Positions 26,197 through 35,579 of a stretch of 58,653 nt of DNA are shown piece by piece. The stretch is from Myxococcota bacterium (GTDB lineage Bacteria; Myxococcota_A; UBA796; JAFGLY01), in assembly GCA_024276675.1 (NCBI GenBank), contig JAJRWT010000105.1:1-58653 (forward strand), in the 5' to 3' direction. The translations under genes and the position numbers were made by a program. The notes under the pieces were generated by a model. That model searched no databases, had not been told where the DNA came from, and saw nothing but the letters and a program-made list of their open reading frames with translations. Position 1 is the first letter of the stretch. Each line of letters opens with the position of its first letter.

Positions 26197-27297
26197 TCAC
26201 CTTGACTTGCTTGAAAGGAGCAGCACGTCGATGATGTGAGCGGCATGTTCCGCCGAGTCAGCTTTGCCCAGCCTGGATGCCGCTTCAGACATTAAACGAA
26301 GAGAGGCCCTGTCTCCAACCAGGTTGGACACCATTTCGAGAAAACGACTGGTGGTCAACTCGGCCTCGGTGAAGACCAGCGCGGCCCCTGCCTGTTCCAT
26401 TCCACGAGCGTTGGCTTCCTGGTGATTGTCGGTGACATTTGGTGAGGGGATCAGCACTGATGGCTTTCCCAGCACCGTAAGCTCTGCCAGCGTGGATGAA
26501 CCAGCACGGCACACCACCAGATCCGAGGCGGCGTAGGCATCGGCCATATGGTGTTCATAGCCCACGAGGGCAACACTGGCGGGCTGGCCTCCAAGTGCGC
26601 TCCTGACATCGGCCAGGTAGGCGGGACCGGTGATCTGGACGATCTGAAAATCACGAGAGCCTTGCCTGGCTGCGGCGACAGCCAGGTCGTTGATCCTGGC
26701 AGCTCCAAGGCTCCCCCCGACGAACAACACCACGGGTTTTTCAGCACTGAGGTCATATCGCTCCAGAGCCTTGCTCCTGTTCCCCTCGAGAACTCTTGGG
26801 TTGACAGGACAGCCCACCACTTCTTTGTGTGCCTTGCCGGGTACGCGGTGGATGGACTGGGGGTAGGTCACCAGGACGAGATCTGCCACCCTGGCGCATA
26901 GCTTGTTGGCCAGCCCGGGAGTGACGTTGGACTCGTGAATGGCTCGTGGAATGCGCAGGAGCCAGGCGGCAAGAATCGTTGGTGCGCTCACGTATCCACC
27001 GAAACCGATGACAGCCTGTACTCCATCGGAGCGCAGTTTCATGGCGGCCTTGATCACTTCCCTGGCAAGCGTGACGGCGAAAACCACCTTACCCAGGATA
27101 CCGGCTCGCGGATAGCCCATGGCCCTCACGGGCCGCAGCGGATAACCGCGTTTTTCCACCACGCGGCCTTCCAGCCTGGTTGGATCGCCATAATAGAGAA
27201 GATCCTGCCCCCTGGCCCGGAGGGCATCGCCGATGGCCAGGGCGGGATAGACATGCCCTCCTGTACCGCCTCCTGCCAACACAATCGTTCTTGGCAT
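26197..27297 (-). CDS. murG: UDP-N-acetylglucosamine--lipid II transferase MurG
   Basis: 366 aa. Adds GlcNAc to lipid I to make lipid II at the inner face of the cytoplasmic membrane. The start at 27297 follows GGAGG. Signatures: IVLAGGGTGGHVYPALAI at the N-terminus, GFGGYVSAPTILAAW, IHESNVTPGLANK, FVGGSLGAARIND, and the donor site CRAGSSTLAELTVLGKPSVLIPSPNVTDNHQEANA. Full length. It stands outside a mur/fts cluster, which is unusual, and is followed only by the dehydrogenase. Confidence 0.95.
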   Translation of the reverse strand: MPRTIVLAGGGTGGHVYPALAIGDALRARGQDLLYYGDPTRLEGRVVEKRGYPLRPVRAMGYPRAGILGKVVFAVTLAREVIKAAMKLRSDGVQAVIGFGGYVSAPTILAAWLLRIPRAIHESNVTPGLANKLCARVADLVLVTYPQSIHRVPGKAHKEVVGCPVNPRVLEGNRSKALERYDLSAEKPVVLFVGGSLGAARINDLAVAAARQGSRDFQIVQITGPAYLADVRSALGGQPASVALVGYEHHMADAYAASDLVVCRAGSSTLAELTVLGKPSVLIPSPNVTDNHQEANARGMEQAGAALVFTEAELTTSRFLEMVSNLVGDRASLRLMSEAASRLGKADSAEHAAHIIDVLLLSSKSR

Positions 27298-27513
27298 GGC
27301 AAAGCACCTCCACGAAGCAAAACCGTCGTCTGGCTGATCCTGAACGTTCCAGTGGATGCAAAGATAATTCGTCGAACTGTGATGGCCAGCCCATTCTGGA
27401 AGGCCCAGTCCCATGGCTGCGTATCATCACGGAGCAAGTTCCCATCCGGTGGGTTATCAATCATAGCGATGGACTACGGAGAAACGGCATCCCGTTTGGA
27501 AGGGAAGGAAGAA

Positions 27514-28071
27514 ATGAACCAGAACAGCGTTGAACACGGGTCTGACAGCAACCTCAACATTACCATGGCCACGTGGGTCTACATGCTGCACAGGAGTGGC
27601 TACAGCCCGGCCTGCAGCACAGTCCAGGCAGCCTGCCGTGCCCTGGATGATGCCGATCCCCGGTCCGCTGATCTTGATGAACTGGGAAAGGCCCTGGTAG
27701 AGGCAATTGTCGGTGAATTGGGCACAGCGACCCCATCATTCAAGCAGGTACTGCAGGTCGTAACAGACTGGTTTGGCCCCGAACACATCGCTTCCGACCT
27801 GGGCAAGGGTGAAGATCGGGAAGAGCGAACGCGTGCTATTCGCAGGTACCAGTTTTCCAACAGCCGCCCCTGGTTGGCGCTTATCATCGACCGCTTTCCC
27901 GAGGGGCGCGTTGGTGAGCATTGGGTCATGGTAGAGGAAGTCACCGACGTGGTGAAGGTAATGGATCCCTATCCCTGGGACGACGTGGACGAACAGTACG
28001 AAATGCCCCTCCCCGATTTCATGGTCAAGTGGGAGTTGGCCGGCATCGCCAGCATCCGTTTCATGCCATAA
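27514..28071 (+). CDS. Hypothetical protein, C39-peptidase-like fold
   Basis: 185 aa; the start at 27514 has GGGAAGGAAG just upstream. No signal peptide. The second half reads LALIIDRFPEGRVGEHWVMVEEVTDVVKVMDPYPWDD and then LPDFMVKWELAG, the order seen in C39/papain-like proteins (HW, strand, D-P, then F...W). The first half (MLHRSGYSPACSTVQAACRAL) has two Cys but not a clear QxxxxC catalytic motif, so activity is doubtful. The gene is divergent from murG and followed 77 bp later by the radical-SAM-like gene. A lone copy of the repeat terminus (27437-27449) lies in its upstream region. Confidence 0.6.
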   Translation: MNQNSVEHGSDSNLNITMATWVYMLHRSGYSPACSTVQAACRALDDADPRSADLDELGKALVEAIVGELGTATPSFKQVLQVVTDWFGPEHIASDLGKGEDREERTRAIRRYQFSNSRPWLALIIDRFPEGRVGEHWVMVEEVTDVVKVMDPYPWDDVDEQYEMPLPDFMVKWELAGIASIRFMP

Positions 28072-28148
28072 CTGCCAGCTCTCTACACCCTGCGGTTGGG
28101 AATTGCCAACAGGGCAGTGTTTTCTGCTGGCCGGAGGCGCCAGAAAAG

Positions 28149-29042
28149 ATGATCTCCTGGACACCAGCCGGAGCAGTGGAGAGCCCCACCACGCTCCAGA
28201 TCAGGGTTCAGCGAAGCTACCCCGGACGGGTGAGGGCCGGTGCCCCCGTGCCCACCCGTTCCATGTCCACCACGGACATCCTTCGCAACATCGAGTTTTT
28301 CACCAGGGAACGACAATCCACCAGGATCCCCCAGTGCACCTGCCTGCTGCTCTCTGGCGTGGGAGTCGTCACTCGTCCCGATATCGTCCGAATCGCCGAA
28401 ACGGCTCGCCAATGGGGAATCCAACGGCTGCTTCTCCATGCCGGCGGGGAAGACCTCCGGCACCTGCCCCATACAGCCCGCAAGGATCTGTTGGATGCCA
28501 TCGTGGTGCCAATGCAACCCGTTGCCGTGGCAGGCGGTCTTTCCCATGCCATGGAGGCTGTGGCCCATTGTCGGGATGTGGGGATATCCGTAACCGTAAA
28601 CACCGTTCTCACTCAACGAGCTGTGGACAGGCTCCCGGCGGTGGCCAGGGCCATCGCCCGGCTCAAGCCGGACCGGGTGTTGTTCACATACCCATTTCCC
28701 GTGAACGGCAACGAAGGCGCCGCGCCTCCCCCCATTCGACGAACCCTGGCAGCCATGAAATCCGCGCTCGTCACCCTCGTCTCCGCCGGTGTACGCCCGA
28801 GGCTCAAGGGCCTTCCTGCCTGCTATCTCGGCAACTATGCCAGTTTCATAGGTCGCACTTCGAACCGTTGGTACGTGGATGCCGATCATCAACGGGATGG
28901 CGCATTGATGTTCTTCCCCGAAGTCCTGTCATTCCACAAGGAAGAAATCTGCCGTTTCTGTTCGCTGGACACCAACTGCGACGGTTTCTTTGCGACGTAC
29001 CTCCGTCGTCCGGGTTTTCCACCACTGGATCCCCAAGAATGA
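28149..29042 (+). CDS. Radical-SAM-like protein with SPASM-like tail but no iron-sulfur CxxxCxxC motif
   Basis: About 297 aa. The start at 28149 lies 12 bp after GGAGG. The middle and end follow the radical SAM plan: DIVRIAETARQWGIQRLLLHAGG, GISVTVNTVLT, PDRVLFTYPFPVNGN, GLPACYLG. The last 35 residues (CRFCSLDTNCDGFFATYL) look like a SPASM/twitch cysteine cluster. Where the SAM-binding CNLRCxxC should be, near residues 20-35, the sequence is VQRSYPGRVRAG with no Cys. It is either a non-catalytic relative, perhaps a binding or scaffold protein, or a mis-started gene; no missing motif is visible upstream in frame. Possible partner of the preceding gene. Confidence 0.6.
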   Translation: MISWTPAGAVESPTTLQIRVQRSYPGRVRAGAPVPTRSMSTTDILRNIEFFTRERQSTRIPQCTCLLLSGVGVVTRPDIVRIAETARQWGIQRLLLHAGGEDLRHLPHTARKDLLDAIVVPMQPVAVAGGLSHAMEAVAHCRDVGISVTVNTVLTQRAVDRLPAVARAIARLKPDRVLFTYPFPVNGNEGAAPPPIRRTLAAMKSALVTLVSAGVRPRLKGLPACYLGNYASFIGRTSNRWYVDADHQRDGALMFFPEVLSFHKEEICRFCSLDTNCDGFFATYLRRPGFPPLDPQE

Positions 29043-29122
29043 GATCCCCGCGTATCGAAGGCCCAGGAGCCTACAGGGCTTGACCGGGATGAGTTCTGAA
29101 CCGTAGCACGGGTGCCTTGGCA

Positions 29123-31231
29123 TCAACGGCAGTTTTGTGCTCTTGCATCGCATTGAACCACCGATGTCTGGCCAGCCTTCACCGATACCAGCTCTTTTCT
29201 GGATATCGTGATTCCACCAGGGAAGGCAACTGCCAGGTCGTAGACACCGGCAGGAAGGGTTCCTGGGGACCATTCCCTGCCGTCCTGTCCAACCAGACGG
29301 GCCCCCAGGATGTTGCCCCTCACGACGACAGCCCCGGTGGCTTCCTCGGTCTCGGGCTCGCCTGACGGATGGGATGATGAACGTGGAGAGCCGTTCCCGT
29401 TGTTTGCAGCGTATGGTCTGGGCTCTTCCGGACTCGACCGTTCAGGTGCTGCATTCCCCAGGGTTGTTTCCTCTACCTGGCGGGGAGGGTCTTGCTGGTT
29501 TTCTTCCCGGGTGCTGGGCCCGGCAGCATTGTCCCCGGCAGCATTGTCCCCGCCAGTGCTGCCGTCGGCCTCCCTGGATGGCGGGGAGGTGGTTTGTTCT
29601 CCGTGCTGGCCGAGTTGGATGACAGCAGCATCCCGGGGCATTCCCGGGTCCACGGGGGGCTGCCGGTTGGCGGACCTGGAGGGGAGGGGATCGCCAGCCC
29701 CGGTCCTGACAGTCGAGGACGACTCGGAAACGGATGGAGCCTGGTCTGACCCGGAGAGTGATGGAAACCTGTGGTAGAAGAGCGCCACCACGGCGATACA
29801 CAGCCCTGCGGCAGCAAGGATCCAACGGAGACGACGTGGCGGGGAGTGCTGGGTTTCTGCAGACCCCCTGGACGACGTGGCGGGCGCTATGGATGGTGCA
29901 TGGCCTGAAACAGCGGGCTCGCCTTCCATGCTCCGACCAGGAGCGGAGACCGTGGGGTGAGAGAGAGCTACGAGAGATTGAGTGTTTCTGTCGTGGGAGA
30001 CGGAAGACACCACAGAAGATGTTCCAGTGCTGCCTGAATAGTCTTCATGACGGCTACTGGAAGAAGTGGGGGGAGCACTGCCGGCAGCGCGTGAAAAAGA
30101 TTCCGGATGCGGCGAATCGGGCTGCTCGGGCCGCCAGGCCCAGGTATTGCTGGATTCGTCACCGGAGAGCGAGGCAGGCCTACTGCCGGTTGTTGGGCCT
30201 GCCTGGGAAGTGGAAATCACACCCCCGTCGGAAGGGAGCTTTCCAGAAGCGTTGAACGATGACGGGGCCATCATGGTACCGGGAAGCAGCGTAGGCCTGT
30301 CCGGATCCTGTTTCAGATCCCGCGAATGGTTTTCCGTTGTTCCGATGTGGCCCCTGTCGGCACCCAGGGGGGGGAGTGTGATGCGGGGAGACTGTGCATG
30401 AGGAGGAGCTTCTCCAAGAAAGAGGCTTCTAAGCTCGCGACAATCATGGGCCCTTTTCTCCGGCTCTACTTCGAGGCAGGCCTTGATGGTCTCGATGATG
30501 CGTGCTGGGATGTCGGCATCTGATTTGCCCGGAAAAGAGTAGAGCCCCGTAATGACCGAGTTCATGATCTCGAAGGAACCGTTGCCGGAGAAAGCCTTCT
30601 GGCCAAAGACGATTTCGTAGAGGATGCACCCAAGCGAGAATATGTCTGCCTGGTGATCCACCGCCTTGGAGTCTCGGATCTGCTCGGGGGCCATGTAACT
30701 GGGAGTGCCCATGGTGTGGCCGGTACGAGTATGCTGGTTGGCGGCGTCGTCGCGCAGCACCTTGGCCAGACCAAAATCGGTCACCTTGGGACGTGGTCCC
30801 TCATCGGTCCATTCCAACAACACGTTGGCCGGTTTCAGATCCCGGTGGATGATGCCCATGTCGTGCGCGGTCTGCACTGCGTCCAGGATACCGAGAAAAA
30901 TGGCTTCGGCGGTTTCGAGGTCGGGCTTGTTTTCCTGGAGCCAGTCAGCCAACGACGGCCCATCCACGTATTCCATGATCAACGCCGGAGCACCGTGCAG
31001 CTCGAAGACGTCTGTCACCGCCACCACGTTGACATGCCGGAGCTTGGCTTGTACCTGGCCTTCGAGAATCAGCCTGGTACGAAGACTCTTGGATGTCAGG
31101 CTGAGCACTTTCAGCGCGTACAGAGAGCCAAGCGTGTTGTGCCTGACCAGGTAGACCATGGCCATTCCGCCTTCGCCCAGCAGACGTACAACGGAGTATC
31201 GATCTACGATCTGACCCTCGGAGAGTTCCAT
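29123..31231 (-). CDS. Transmembrane Ser/Thr protein kinase with periplasmic C-terminal module
   Basis: 702 aa, PknB-type. Kinase core: LLGEGGMAMVYLVR (G-loop), Lys41 in ALKV, HRDLKPANV with Asp131, DFG with Asp152, MAPEQ and the D.FSLG motif. A long Ser/Pro-rich linker (about 290-475) leads to a transmembrane helix (WILAAAGLCIAVVALFYH, near 480-500), another Pro/Ser/Glu-rich periplasmic stretch, and a 70-residue PEGA-like end domain finishing CDARAQNCR. It shares this plan and the C-D-A-x4-C end with the 14205 kinase. A TATAAT box lies 9 bp from the ATG with no ribosome site, suggesting a near-leaderless message. Confidence 0.9.
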   Translation of the reverse strand: MELSEGQIVDRYSVVRLLGEGGMAMVYLVRHNTLGSLYALKVLSLTSKSLRTRLILEGQVQAKLRHVNVVAVTDVFELHGAPALIMEYVDGPSLADWLQENKPDLETAEAIFLGILDAVQTAHDMGIIHRDLKPANVLLEWTDEGPRPKVTDFGLAKVLRDDAANQHTRTGHTMGTPSYMAPEQIRDSKAVDHQADIFSLGCILYEIVFGQKAFSGNGSFEIMNSVITGLYSFPGKSDADIPARIIETIKACLEVEPEKRAHDCRELRSLFLGEAPPHAQSPRITLPPLGADRGHIGTTENHSRDLKQDPDRPTLLPGTMMAPSSFNASGKLPSDGGVISTSQAGPTTGSRPASLSGDESSNTWAWRPEQPDSPHPESFSRAAGSAPPTSSSSRHEDYSGSTGTSSVVSSVSHDRNTQSLVALSHPTVSAPGRSMEGEPAVSGHAPSIAPATSSRGSAETQHSPPRRLRWILAAAGLCIAVVALFYHRFPSLSGSDQAPSVSESSSTVRTGAGDPLPSRSANRQPPVDPGMPRDAAVIQLGQHGEQTTSPPSREADGSTGGDNAAGDNAAGPSTREENQQDPPRQVEETTLGNAAPERSSPEEPRPYAANNGNGSPRSSSHPSGEPETEEATGAVVVRGNILGARLVGQDGREWSPGTLPAGVYDLAVAFPGGITISRKELVSVKAGQTSVVQCDARAQNCR

Positions 31232-31240
31232 GATGGGCCC

Positions 31241-31246
31241 ATTATA
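31241..31246 (-). promoter_or_regulatory. TATAAT -10 box very close to the kinase start
   Basis: On the minus strand TATAAT lies 9 bp before the ATG (31231), so transcription would begin within about 3 bases of the start codon. No clear -35 is seen. This is the second such arrangement in the window, after 2578. The rest of the divergent gap up to 31516 is purine-rich near the right gene and has no further gene. Confidence 0.45.
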
Positions 31247-31516
31247 TCAACTCTGACAGGGCGGTTGCTGCCTGAAACAGGTTTCAACCAAAAAAGCCAG
31301 CTTCCGATCCTCCAGGCAACACTGCTGCCCCGACAGGCTCTGGTGGTACAGAAATCGTGCCAGTGTGGCTGGAATGAGCTAACGTAATACCCGATGGTGC
31401 ATGGTCCACGAGCGCTTTGCCCGGCAAGGTGTTGGCAATAAATGGCACACAGGTCCAGAAGGCCAGAAGGAAGAAAAAGAAAGAAGAGACAGGTGAGATT
31501 CGCCATGGAGTCTGGT

Positions 31517-32608
<1,092 letters not shown>

Positions 32609-32739
32609 AATGCAGGTTCCAAAGATCGATCTCTTACGGGACCTCATGTGGGATACCTGGAATCCTACATGGAGCCGCCCTTCCAGCCTGCTGGCGTCGG
32701 TGGACATGGCGAAGACCTGGCCTGATGTTGCTCGCGTCT

Positions 32740-33897
32740 TCACTTGAGCCGCTGAGACTGGAGTTCCTGCTCCAGGTCTCTGGCCTGGTCCTTCAGGGGT
32801 GATGTGGGCCCGTCCACTTCGGACAACATCTGCAAGGCCCTGTCCAGGTCACCTTGCAGCAGTGCCGCCTGGGCCAGGTACCAGGCCGTTACTACGCGAT
32901 GGTCATCCGCAAGCTGGTAGGCGACTTCCAATGCCTCTCTGGCAGAGTCGGCTTTACCGACCTGCAGCCAGCAGAGCCCTTCATAGTACCAACCGATCCA
33001 CTGTTGAGGCTGGCGTTTCCGGAAAATCCTGAACCGCCGTGAGGCGTTGCCCCAAGCTCCTCGTTCCATCTCCAGAAAGGCGTCCTCCAACTGCGGCGGA
33101 CGATCCCTGATCCGGGGAAGGGGAGGAAGTTCCAGCCTGGCAAGGTCAGCGACATGGGAAACGAGGTCTTGTTTCCCGGAGTCGTGCTTCAGCCAAAAAA
33201 AGCCAATTGCCATCACTAAGATCAGCAACGTCAGCACCAGGATCCGAGCCCTGGGGTACGGTTCACTTTTGCTGGGAAATCTTCCAGGACCACGGCGCGT
33301 CCGCAAAGTTGCTTCCGAGCGATGAAGCGGCTTGGTGGAGAGCTTGGGTTTTCTCCCCGGGGCGGAGGAAGGAGCAGAAGTCGATGCTCCAGGTATCTTC
33401 CTGGGACCGAGCCTTGCCGCCTGCCCCAGCTCTGGTTCACCGATCTCCTGTTCAACGGCCCCGGCCAGGAGGGTTCCAGCCACGTGAGTCGCGGCGTTTC
33501 GGATGAGATCCATGTGAGCCTGGCATGTCTGGCAGGTTTTCAAGTGAGCCGTGGCTGCTTCCAGAGTGGGAGCGGCCATGGCAGCAGGCGTCAGGGCAAG
33601 GGAGACCATGACACCGGTTGGAATATGCTGCGCCGGCTCTTGCGTGGGGTACTCGGGGCGTAGATGATCCAGGGACTTCCTGCATGCCTCCCGAATGGCG
33701 ACGAATTCCCGCTTGTGCCTGTCCAGCAGGCCCTGCGCTTCCACCTCGGCGACAGTGGCCCTGGTCAGAGCCCGCCGAAGCAACGGATCGTGGATACCAA
33801 ATCCAGGGTAGGACAACACCCTGTCCACGATATCCTCGATGGATGCCAGCCTTGGATTTGAGCCATCCCTGGGGGGCTTGTCTGTGTATTTCGCCAT
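32740..33897 (-). CDS. Membrane protein with anti-sigma-like zinc motif and C-terminal TPR
   Basis: 385 aa from the ATG at 33897. Residues about 15-80 are helical. HLKTCQTC at 118-125 is an H-x3-C-x2-C zinc motif as in ZAS-type anti-sigma factors. A basic, Pro-rich linker leads to a transmembrane helix (ILVLTLLILVMAIGFFWL, about 225-242). The C-terminal 120 residues look like tetratricopeptide repeats (AFLEMERGAWGNASRRFRIF; GWYYEGLCWLQVGKADSAREAL; ALLQGDLDRALQML). No sigma factor gene is adjacent; the divergent neighbour is a sigma54 activator. I infer a membrane sensor that may hold a cytoplasmic regulator. Convergent gap 32609-32739 shows nothing. Confidence 0.65.
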   Translation of the reverse strand: MAKYTDKPPRDGSNPRLASIEDIVDRVLSYPGFGIHDPLLRRALTRATVAEVEAQGLLDRHKREFVAIREACRKSLDHLRPEYPTQEPAQHIPTGVMVSLALTPAAMAAPTLEAATAHLKTCQTCQAHMDLIRNAATHVAGTLLAGAVEQEIGEPELGQAARLGPRKIPGASTSAPSSAPGRKPKLSTKPLHRSEATLRTRRGPGRFPSKSEPYPRARILVLTLLILVMAIGFFWLKHDSGKQDLVSHVADLARLELPPLPRIRDRPPQLEDAFLEMERGAWGNASRRFRIFRKRQPQQWIGWYYEGLCWLQVGKADSAREALEVAYQLADDHRVVTAWYLAQAALLQGDLDRALQMLSEVDGPTSPLKDQARDLEQELQSQRLK

Positions 33898-33981
33898 ATT
33901 TTTGCTTCTGAAGGTCAAAAGGGCGAGTTTGCATGGACCATGGGCTTGCCATGGTCGCTTGGCTTCCAGAACCACGCGCCA

Positions 33982-34009
33982 GTATACTTCAGAATGCGGA
34001 AAAGTATAC
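33982..34009. promoter_or_regulatory. Candidate operator: GTATACTT inverted repeat
   Basis: GTATACTT (33982-33989) and AAGTATAC (34002-34009) are perfect 8-bp inverted arms with a 12-bp spacer, so the half-sites sit 20 bp apart centre to centre, about two helical turns on one DNA face. It lies in the 128-bp divergent gap, 16 bp before the ATG of the sigma54 activator. A dimeric regulator could bind here, possibly the activator itself. Confidence 0.5.
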
Positions 34010-34025
34010 AACCGAGAGGTGCGTG

Positions 34026-35579
34026 ATGTCGTCACCGGAAATGGACGGGAAAGTAGAGAGCGCTCCCTCCGTACTCGTAGTGGACAAGGATCCCGCCACG
34101 CGGGCCGCCATGGTTCGCGTTCTTGGGCAACAGGGCTACGAAGTCGATTCCAGCGCAGGTCCAGCCGCTGCAATGGTCAAGCTTTCCAATCATTTCTTCC
34201 ATCTCGTGCTGCTCGAACTCGCCGACGACTCCAACAGGAGGGGCAGGAACCTTCTGGCAGAGATCTCAGCACGATGGCCAGAGATGCCCTGCATAGTCCT
34301 GACTAGCCAGGCCAACGTGGAAGACGCCTTCCAGGCACTGAACATGGGGGCCTACGATTACTTCGAAAAACCCATAGAAGACTGGACACGCTTCGGACAG
34401 GTATTGAAGAAAGCCCTTGAAATACGTCACTTCAAGGAAAGGCAGGAGCGTCTGCAAGAAGTCCAGCGCAGGATACGCGGAAGGGCAGGGGAGCCCGGCC
34501 TTGATGCCATCATCGGCAAAAGCAAGGCCATCGAGAGCCTGCGCCAGCGGATAGTACGCTTCGCTGCCTCCAGGGCACCCGTGCTTGTCACCGGCGAGAG
34601 TGGTACGGGTAAGGAGCTGGTGGCGCATGCCATCCACAAATCCAGCCCATGGAACGACCGGCCGTTTCTCGACGTGAATTGTGCTGCAATCCCCAGGGAT
34701 CTGCTTGAAAGCGAGCTCTTCGGGCATGAACAAGGTGCTTTCTCAGGAGCGCATCGCCGCAAGCTCGGCCTGTTCGAAGTGGCGGAGGACGGCACCGTTT
34801 TCCTGGACGAAATCGGAGAGCTGCCGATGGAGCTCCAGGCGAAGCTGTTGAGGGTCCTGGAAACCGGGGACTTTCGCCGTCTGGGAGGCACTAGGACCAT
34901 TGGAGCGAGATTCCGGGTGGTCTCTGCCACCAACCGCGACCTGGCAGCCATGTCGGCACGTGGGGAATTTCGCCAGGACCTTCACTATCGGCTGGACGTT
35001 GTGAACCTTCATGTCCCCCCTCTCCGGGAGAGAGCAGAGGACATCCCGCTCCTCACTCTCCACTTCGTAGTGAAGTACAACAAGATCTACGGGAAACAGG
35101 TCCGCCGCGTTCCCAAGGCAGTCATGCGGCACCTGGAGTCCCTGGAATGGAAGGAGAACAATGTTCGGCAGCTTCAACATGTAATCCACAGGGCGATGCT
35201 TCTCACCGAGGGGGAGTCGCTGGAGTTGGACACGGCGCTGGGGGCAGCGACCCCAAGGAGCGAGCCCATACCCCTGTCTGCAGAGTGTATCGAAGGAAGC
35301 ACCCAGGTATTACCGGAGTACCTGATGACGCTCCCCTACAGGGACTTCAAGGCCCATGTACTGGAGAGCCTTTCAAAGGCATATATCGGGCAACGACTAC
35401 GAGAAAGCGGTGGCAATATTGCCGAAGCCGCAAGACTATCCGGTCAGGATCGGCCCAACTTCAAGAAGCTCATGAAGAAATATGGCATCAAGGTGCAACA
35501 AGGGCGGATCCTCATGGGTCGGGGCTCCTCGACCCAGGCTCGTCGGTTTCCAGGTCAACAGTCACCTCGTCGCCGCTGA
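34026..35579 (+). CDS. Sigma54-dependent transcriptional activator with degenerate receiver domain
   Basis: 517 aa. The ATG at 34026 follows GAGAGG. Receiver domain (about 15-130): the acidic pair is Asp20-Lys21 and the phospho-acceptor position in LLELADD is Glu64, so phosphorylation is unlikely; Thr in VLTSQ and Lys in FEKP remain. AAA+ domain: GESGTGKE Walker A, GTVFLDEIGELP Walker B, and the sigma54 loop GAFSGA, with Ser in place of the usual Thr. The C-terminal Fis-type helix-turn-helix reads GGNIAEAARLSGQDRPNFKKLMKKYG. It may be active constitutively or be controlled by protein contact. It ends 68 bp inside the convergent PilO-like gene. Confidence 0.88.
   Translation: MSSPEMDGKVESAPSVLVVDKDPATRAAMVRVLGQQGYEVDSSAGPAAAMVKLSNHFFHLVLLELADDSNRRGRNLLAEISARWPEMPCIVLTSQANVEDAFQALNMGAYDYFEKPIEDWTRFGQVLKKALEIRHFKERQERLQEVQRRIRGRAGEPGLDAIIGKSKAIESLRQRIVRFAASRAPVLVTGESGTGKELVAHAIHKSSPWNDRPFLDVNCAAIPRDLLESELFGHEQGAFSGAHRRKLGLFEVAEDGTVFLDEIGELPMELQAKLLRVLETGDFRRLGGTRTIGARFRVVSATNRDLAAMSARGEFRQDLHYRLDVVNLHVPPLRERAEDIPLLTLHFVVKYNKIYGKQVRRVPKAVMRHLESLEWKENNVRQLQHVIHRAMLLTEGESLELDTALGAATPRSEPIPLSAECIEGSTQVLPEYLMTLPYRDFKAHVLESLSKAYIGQRLRESGGNIAEAARLSGQDRPNFKKLMKKYGIKVQQGRILMGRGSSTQARRFPGQQSPRRR

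Noticed and set aside
27437..27449. AGTTCCCATCCGG, identical to 13 bp of the repeat terminus
   Set aside because: No second end or internal part of the element can be aligned nearby, so a chance match or tiny relic cannot be told apart.
33540..33600. A possible sigma factor partner for the zinc-motif protein
   Set aside because: No ECF sigma factor gene occurs anywhere near; only the sigma54 activator is adjacent.
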